A DNA stretch of 64,000 nt from Nosema muscidifuracis (Eukaryota > Microsporidia > Nosematidae). Position numbers and translations under genes: made by a program. The stretch is taken from contig JAIOKI010000005.1 of assembly GCA_028335825.1 (NCBI GenBank), forward strand, positions 372,001 to 436,000, given 5' to 3'. Below the pieces are notes generated by a model. The model saw only the letters and a list, made by a program, of their open reading frames with translations. It was not told the origin of the DNA and ran no database searches. Positions 60,464 through 64,000 of the stretch are shown here, piece after piece. Each line of letters starts with the position of its first letter. The first letter of the stretch is position 1.

Positions 60464-62185
60464 TCATATCAATGCTTCAAGAACATTCCTAAACAGATTA
60501 TACTTCTCATTATTTTCGAAATGAAACTCAATATGATTTCCATCATTGACTATTTTTATCTTATTATCTTCTTCAAATATTTGTCTTCCTTTAGTCATTG
60601 TACTTATTAAATTAAATATTCCCATAAGATTTTTAGTATGTTCATTAAAAATATAAATTTTATATCCATATATTTTTATAAATCTCCTCTTCCATAAATG
60701 TGTACAAATATTTGTGATATTTCCTCTTATATTACAGAATCCTGAAAACCAAGTATTATAAGCATGTTTCCTTATCTTTAACCATCTTCCTAGATCGTAT
60801 AATGAATTTGGTATGGGTACTCCAATAACTTTAAATTCTTCTTCAGAAATAAACGAGAAATATAATTTTAATCTGTAAGCATCTGCTACTGAATACGTGA
60901 AAAAACTTAAAAAGTTTTTGATAATATTACTTGAAGAATATGCTGTCCATTCATGATTTACTTCGTATAATGTATTATGGATTTTATCTAAGAATTCTCT
61001 ATCTATATTGACTACACATTCACAAGATTTGATAATTCCACTATGAGCTCTCTTATTCATAATAAATCTCAATTTGAAACTTTTATTAGATGAGAGACTC
61101 AAATGAACTAGACTGTTTAATCTTATATTAGAATCTTCAGAATAATCATCTGTTTCATATACGAAATTATCTGTTTCCATCCTAATAAACACACTCTGTA
61201 CATTCATATCAGAAGAAATATATTTTTCTATAGCATAAATATTTATGTATAGAAATCCTGGATACTTATGAATTCTAATATCTTCTTTTTGAAGTGGAGC
61301 TCTAATCTCTAGTGTATCATCCTGACGTAAAATAATATTAGATGAAACCTTTTTTTCAGAAACAGAATCGATTGCCATTTGTTTAATATGCTTATTTAAA
61401 GTTTTAAGATCTTCATGAATATTATCATTTTTTATAGTATCAAGATCTTTTTGATGATGATCATTATTTAAAATTCTAAGATCTTCTTGAAGATTATCTT
61501 TAAATGAATCATCTTCATAAGAATCTTCTTTAATTAAATCTTTTTTCAAATCTTCAAGAATATCTTCAGTGATAATATCTCCTACCTCAGAAGAAGATCT
61601 TCCTACCATAAAATCTTCATCACTTCCAAGAAATTCTAAATTATCCTCTTTTTCAGCATCTTGTAATTGTTTATTTTCTTCAGCATCTTGTAATGATTTA
61701 TTTTCCTCAGTATCTTGTAATGGCTTGTTTTCCTCAGCATCTTGTAATTGTTTATTTTCTTCAGAACTTTTTATTGGCTTGTTTTCCTCAGCATCTTGTA
61801 ATGATTTATTTTCATCTTCTTTATTTAAAATATTCTCTTCAGTATCTTGTAATGATTTATTTTCATCTTCTTTATTTAAAATATTTTCCTCAGTATCTTG
61901 TAATTGTTCATTTTCTTCAGAACTTTTTATTGGCTTGTTTTCCTCAGAACTTTTTATTGGCTTGTTTTCCTCAGAACTTTTTATTGGTTTATTTTCTTCA
62001 GAACCTTGTAATGGTTTATTTTCAAACAACTCATTTTTAATAGGATCCTCACACAAATCATTCTTACTTATTTCATTCTTTTCTACTCCCATACTAGACA
62101 AGTTCTCTTCAACTAATTCCATAAAATCAATGATTTCTTTTTCATCTTCATTTTTCTTTTTTTTGTCCATGCTTTCTTCACTCAT
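60464..62185 (-). CDS. Anillin/Bud4-like PH-domain protein with long acidic repeats
   Basis: 573 residues. Residues 50-185 are a tandem array of 8-12 residue units, EENKPIKSS, EENKSLQDT and ENILNKED, about 14 in all. An acidic linker follows. From about 280 a C2-like region (LEIRAPLQKEDIRIHKYPGFLYINI and on) precedes a C-terminal PH domain (about 460-573): W at RWLKIRKHAYNTWFSGFCNI, then WKRRFIKIYGYKIYIFNEHT and FNLISTMTKG. This order and the WKRRFxKLxGxxLxxxxE pattern recall anillin/Bud4, which organise septins and cytokinesis at the plasma membrane. The start has no CCC nearby. Confidence 0.55.
   Translation of the reverse strand: MSEESMDKKKKNEDEKEIIDFMELVEENLSSMGVEKNEISKNDLCEDPIKNELFENKPLQGSEENKPIKSSEENKPIKSSEENKPIKSSEENEQLQDTEENILNKEDENKSLQDTEENILNKEDENKSLQDAEENKPIKSSEENKQLQDAEENKPLQDTEENKSLQDAEENKQLQDAEKEDNLEFLGSDEDFMVGRSSSEVGDIITEDILEDLKKDLIKEDSYEDDSFKDNLQEDLRILNNDHHQKDLDTIKNDNIHEDLKTLNKHIKQMAIDSVSEKKVSSNIILRQDDTLEIRAPLQKEDIRIHKYPGFLYINIYAIEKYISSDMNVQSVFIRMETDNFVYETDDYSEDSNIRLNSLVHLSLSSNKSFKLRFIMNKRAHSGIIKSCECVVNIDREFLDKIHNTLYEVNHEWTAYSSSNIIKNFLSFFTYSVADAYRLKLYFSFISEEEFKVIGVPIPNSLYDLGRWLKIRKHAYNTWFSGFCNIRGNITNICTHLWKRRFIKIYGYKIYIFNEHTKNLMGIFNLISTMTKGRQIFEEDNKIKIVNDGNHIEFHFENNEKYNLFRNVLEALI
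61640..62020. repeat. Coding tandem repeat (acidic array)
   Basis: Within the anillin-like gene. Units of 24-36 bases (TTTTCTTCAGAACTTTTTATTGG and ATCTTGTAATGATTTATTTTC on the plus strand) recur about 14 times, several exactly. Such arrays usually vary in copy number between strains. Confidence 0.9.
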
Positions 62186-62258
62186 GTTTGTTTATTTATA
62201 TTTTATGGAAAAAAGTAATTGTTTTAGAATAATCATAAATGTTTCAAAACACAAATAT

Positions 62259-62630
62259 TTAATTAAAGTCAAATACACCAAAAGGTTTCTTAGTTACAAA
62301 CATAAAATAAATACTAATACTTGTCATTATGAGTAACATAATCCAGGCATCAATAATCAAACCAAAATATTTGTATTCGTAGTCTATTCTTATAAATCGG
62401 AATTCAGGTTTCTTAAAATATTTTGTTACGTCCCTCAAGTAAAATATTTTGGGTTTCAAAGTTTTCAATTTGTATATTGAAGTACCAGGGTAAGATATCT
62501 TAATTGAGTTACAATTTTTTAAACTTGATTTTGATATTATTTTCTTACCTATAAGTAGATAAACGAAATCATCTGTGGATATCTCAATATTATCAGATAG
62601 TATTGATAATATGTAAAGAATTAGTAACAT
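62259..62630 (-). CDS. Single-pass membrane protein, 123 residues
   Basis: Start supported by aatCCCtaaata. A signal peptide (MLLILYILSILSDN) and one transmembrane helix near the C-terminus (GLIIDAWIMLLIMTSISIYFM, 88-109) give a type I topology with a lumenal domain of about 70 residues and a short cytosolic tail (FVTKKPFGVFDFN). The lumenal part has no cysteine pattern or known domain. The tail's KK is not at the -3/-4 position for ER retrieval. Possibly a small ER or transport-complex subunit; unidentified. Confidence 0.65.
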   Translation of the reverse strand: MLLILYILSILSDNIEISTDDFVYLLIGKKIISKSSLKNCNSIKISYPGTSIYKLKTLKPKIFYLRDVTKYFKKPEFRFIRIDYEYKYFGLIIDAWIMLLIMTSISIYFMFVTKKPFGVFDFN

Positions 62631-62681
62631 TTTATTTAGGGATTAAAAATAAAAGAAATACAATTAAAAAATTAATAAAAA

Positions 62682-62764
62682 TGGCGTCTGTTGGATTCGA
62701 ACCCACGATCACATATGTAGAACTGATCTTGAGTCAGATGCCTAGATCACTCAGCCAAAATAAC
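62682..62764 (-). tRNA. Degenerate tRNA-Leu (CAA), possibly a pseudogene
   Basis: The minus strand shows TGGCTGAGTGATCTAGGC (A box area), the anticodon loop CTCAAGA (CAA, Leu) in a CTGA/TCAG stem, a long variable arm with a small hairpin, and GGTTCGAATCC (B box). The 3' acceptor strand reads AGACGCC plus A. The 5' strand that should pair with it is GTTATTT, which leaves two mismatches (2-71, 4-69) and two wobbles. G19 of the D-loop is A, one T-stem pair is lost, and 27-43 is T-T. It is either a decaying copy or an unusual tRNA. Confidence 0.6.
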
Positions 62765-63146
62765 TTTAATTAAAATGAGATATAAAAATTTTAAACAAGA
62801 TATCTAAAATTAAACAAGATAACTTTAAGCATTATAAAAGTAATAAAAAATACCTTTAATAATTAAAAATACTTAAAAATCATCTAATTAACAAGCATAA
62901 GTTTAATAGTAGATTAGAATCACAGCTTTAGGCATTATAAAAGGTATTTACATCAAAATTCTTAAAATATGTAATGAGATTCTTTTTAATAGCTCAAATG
63001 AATTTATTAATTTATTGTAGTAATAATATTTATTTATATTAAAATAGATATTTTATTTTACAAATCTAAACAACTCAGTAATAAAAAAAAATAAATAACA
63101 GTTTAATCAAGTGTAGCACTAATTCATTTTAATTAAAATACTAAAT
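62765..63146. other. Intergenic, nothing recognised
   Basis: About 380 bases between the tRNA-like sequence and the TAH18 stop. Loose repeats of AACAAGATAACTTTAAGCATTATAAAAG; nothing else. Confidence 0.45.
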
Positions 63147-64000
63147 TTACCAAGTCTCAGTTTGAAAGGTAACTTTTTTTTTGTACATCTCACTAAACAT
63201 ATTCTCTACGATATTATTAAGTCTCGAATTTCCACTTACAAACACAGACCATTCATCAATATTTAATTTAAATGTTTCTTTAAAAATATCTTGCACATAT
63301 TTACCATCTTCTCTTGAAGATACAGGTATAAAATTTATATTCTTGTTCTTAAACTCTTCTATATACAACATATCTTTAGATTTATATCTGAACCCATAGA
63401 ACACAAAAATTTCCTTATCTTTGTAATTGTTGATTACAGATCTTGGTAAAGTAATTCCTGAACCTGTACAAATAAATAATAGTTTTCTATTGATCATATT
63501 AAGTTTGTTACTAATAATATCTACATTAATAACAGATGATTTAACAAGAGATTTTAAAAATTCAGAACAGAGACCTTTTCTTTTTTCTAAAAGTCTCGTT
63601 TGATAAGATACTAAACTAACTGTAATAAAATATTTTTTATCTTTACGTGTTAATGTAAAATATCGTGGATTTATGAATGGAACATTCTGCTTGATAAAAT
63701 CAAATGAAACAATTACTTTGAAATCTTTTAAAACTTCAAATATTGTACGTCGGGGTAAAAGTACGTAATCGTAATATAAATCGTAACTCTCATATATTTC
63801 TTTTATTTTATTTCGTATTTCTTCTGATACATATGGTTTATTAATAGTGTACATATATAATTTAAGAAAGAAGAAAGACTGTGGAATACTGTTATAATCA
63901 TATTTACATTTGATATCACTAAATACCGAATTATCAAAATTATTAAAATTAATAAAATCTAAAGTGTTGTAATTTTCTGGATAAATAGCTAAACAATCTC
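63147..64000 (-). CDS. TAH18: TAH18/NDOR1 diflavin reductase, C-terminal half (5' end outside window)
   Basis: The frame runs from the stop at 63147 to the window edge without interruption, so an ATG at 63854 is internal and the FMN domain lies beyond the window. Order seen: GDCLAIYPENYN (start of the FAD domain, first G inferred from the edge), DLYYDYVLLPRRTIFEVLKD, the FAD motif PRYFTLT, the NADPH-binding CTGSGITLPRS and VFYGFRYKSKDMLYIEE, SSREDGKYVQDIF, and the end KVTFQTETW, which matches NDOR1/Tah18 almost exactly. It passes electrons from NADPH to Dre2 for cytosolic iron-sulphur assembly, essential even in mitosome-bearing parasites. Confidence 0.92.
   Translation of the reverse strand, partial: DCLAIYPENYNTLDFINFNNFDNSVFSDIKCKYDYNSIPQSFFFLKLYMYTINKPYVSEEIRNKIKEIYESYDLYYDYVLLPRRTIFEVLKDFKVIVSFDFIKQNVPFINPRYFTLTRKDKKYFITVSLVSYQTRLLEKRKGLCSEFLKSLVKSSVINVDIISNKLNMINRKLLFICTGSGITLPRSVINNYKDKEIFVFYGFRYKSKDMLYIEEFKNKNINFIPVSSREDGKYVQDIFKETFKLNIDEWSVFVSGNSRLNNIVENMFSEMYKKKVTFQTETW

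Noticed and set aside
61569-62336. Long open frame on the plus strand, rich in FSSxSCNxL repeats
   Set aside because: It is the mirror of the acidic repeat array of the minus-strand anillin-like gene; composition and repeats follow from that array and no CCC start is present.
63147-63854. Complete 235-residue gene starting at 63854
   Set aside because: The frame continues open to the window edge with the start of the TAH18 FAD domain, so that ATG is internal.

Overview
This window is nuclear DNA of a very AT-rich microsporidian (by eye about four fifths A+T). Four lines of evidence support this. The proteins are short, divergent versions of universal eukaryotic proteins. A CCC-like motif (less often a GGG-like one) lies a few bases upstream of most start codons. 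The only introns seen are 23-24 nt long, begin GTAAGT and end TAATTTTAG or TAATTTAG. There is also a decayed LINE whose C-terminal endonuclease region resembles that of microsporidian retroelements as I recall them. I do not assign a genus. Active splicing signals argue against intron-free Enterocytozoon-type lineages.

Layout. 1-5.1 kb: an edge-truncated repetitive protein, a predicted secreted protein with a nuclear-localisation-like signal, and the TFIIIC subunit TFC4, interrupted by two in-frame TAA codons. 5.4-13.2 kb: kinesin, intron-containing RPS4, CAF1 deadenylase, a UBC8-type E2, eIF4E, a PI31-like protein, a GYF protein and a small KEN-box protein. 13.8-31.6 kb: PKA regulatory subunit, a KNL1/Spc7 kinetochore protein, a probable INCENP split by a frameshift, calcineurin A, RPS25, an SCC3/STAG cohesin subunit, RPS13, tRNA-Gly and a DBP2-type helicase. 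31.6-33.4 kb: the LINE fossil. 33.4-43.8 kb: ELP3, two WD-repeat genes, TRM112, RPL23, a degenerate SDR and RACK1. 44-52.7 kb: beta-COP (one in-frame TAA), RabGGTase beta, DRG2, CAF-1 p60 and beta'-COP. 53-64 kb: mostly lineage-specific or secreted proteins, a tiny spliced gene, an anillin-like PH protein, a degenerate tRNA-Leu and the C-terminal part of TAH18/NDOR1.

Genes that may work together: kinesin, KNL1, INCENP, SCC3, the KEN-box protein and the anillin-like protein in cell division; ELP3 and TRM112 in tRNA wobble-uridine modification; CAF1, eIF4E and the GYF protein in mRNA fate; two COPI subunits and RabGGTase in vesicle traffic. There are no operons. Most gaps of more than 300 bases are filled by degenerate tandem repeats that differ from gap to gap.

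The most notable signals are in-frame TAA codons inside two conserved genes that stay open and recognisable beyond each stop, a previously easy-to-miss spliced 77-residue gene, a 21-bp divergent promoter sharing one C4/G4 tract, and several conserved proteins that have lost hallmark residues.
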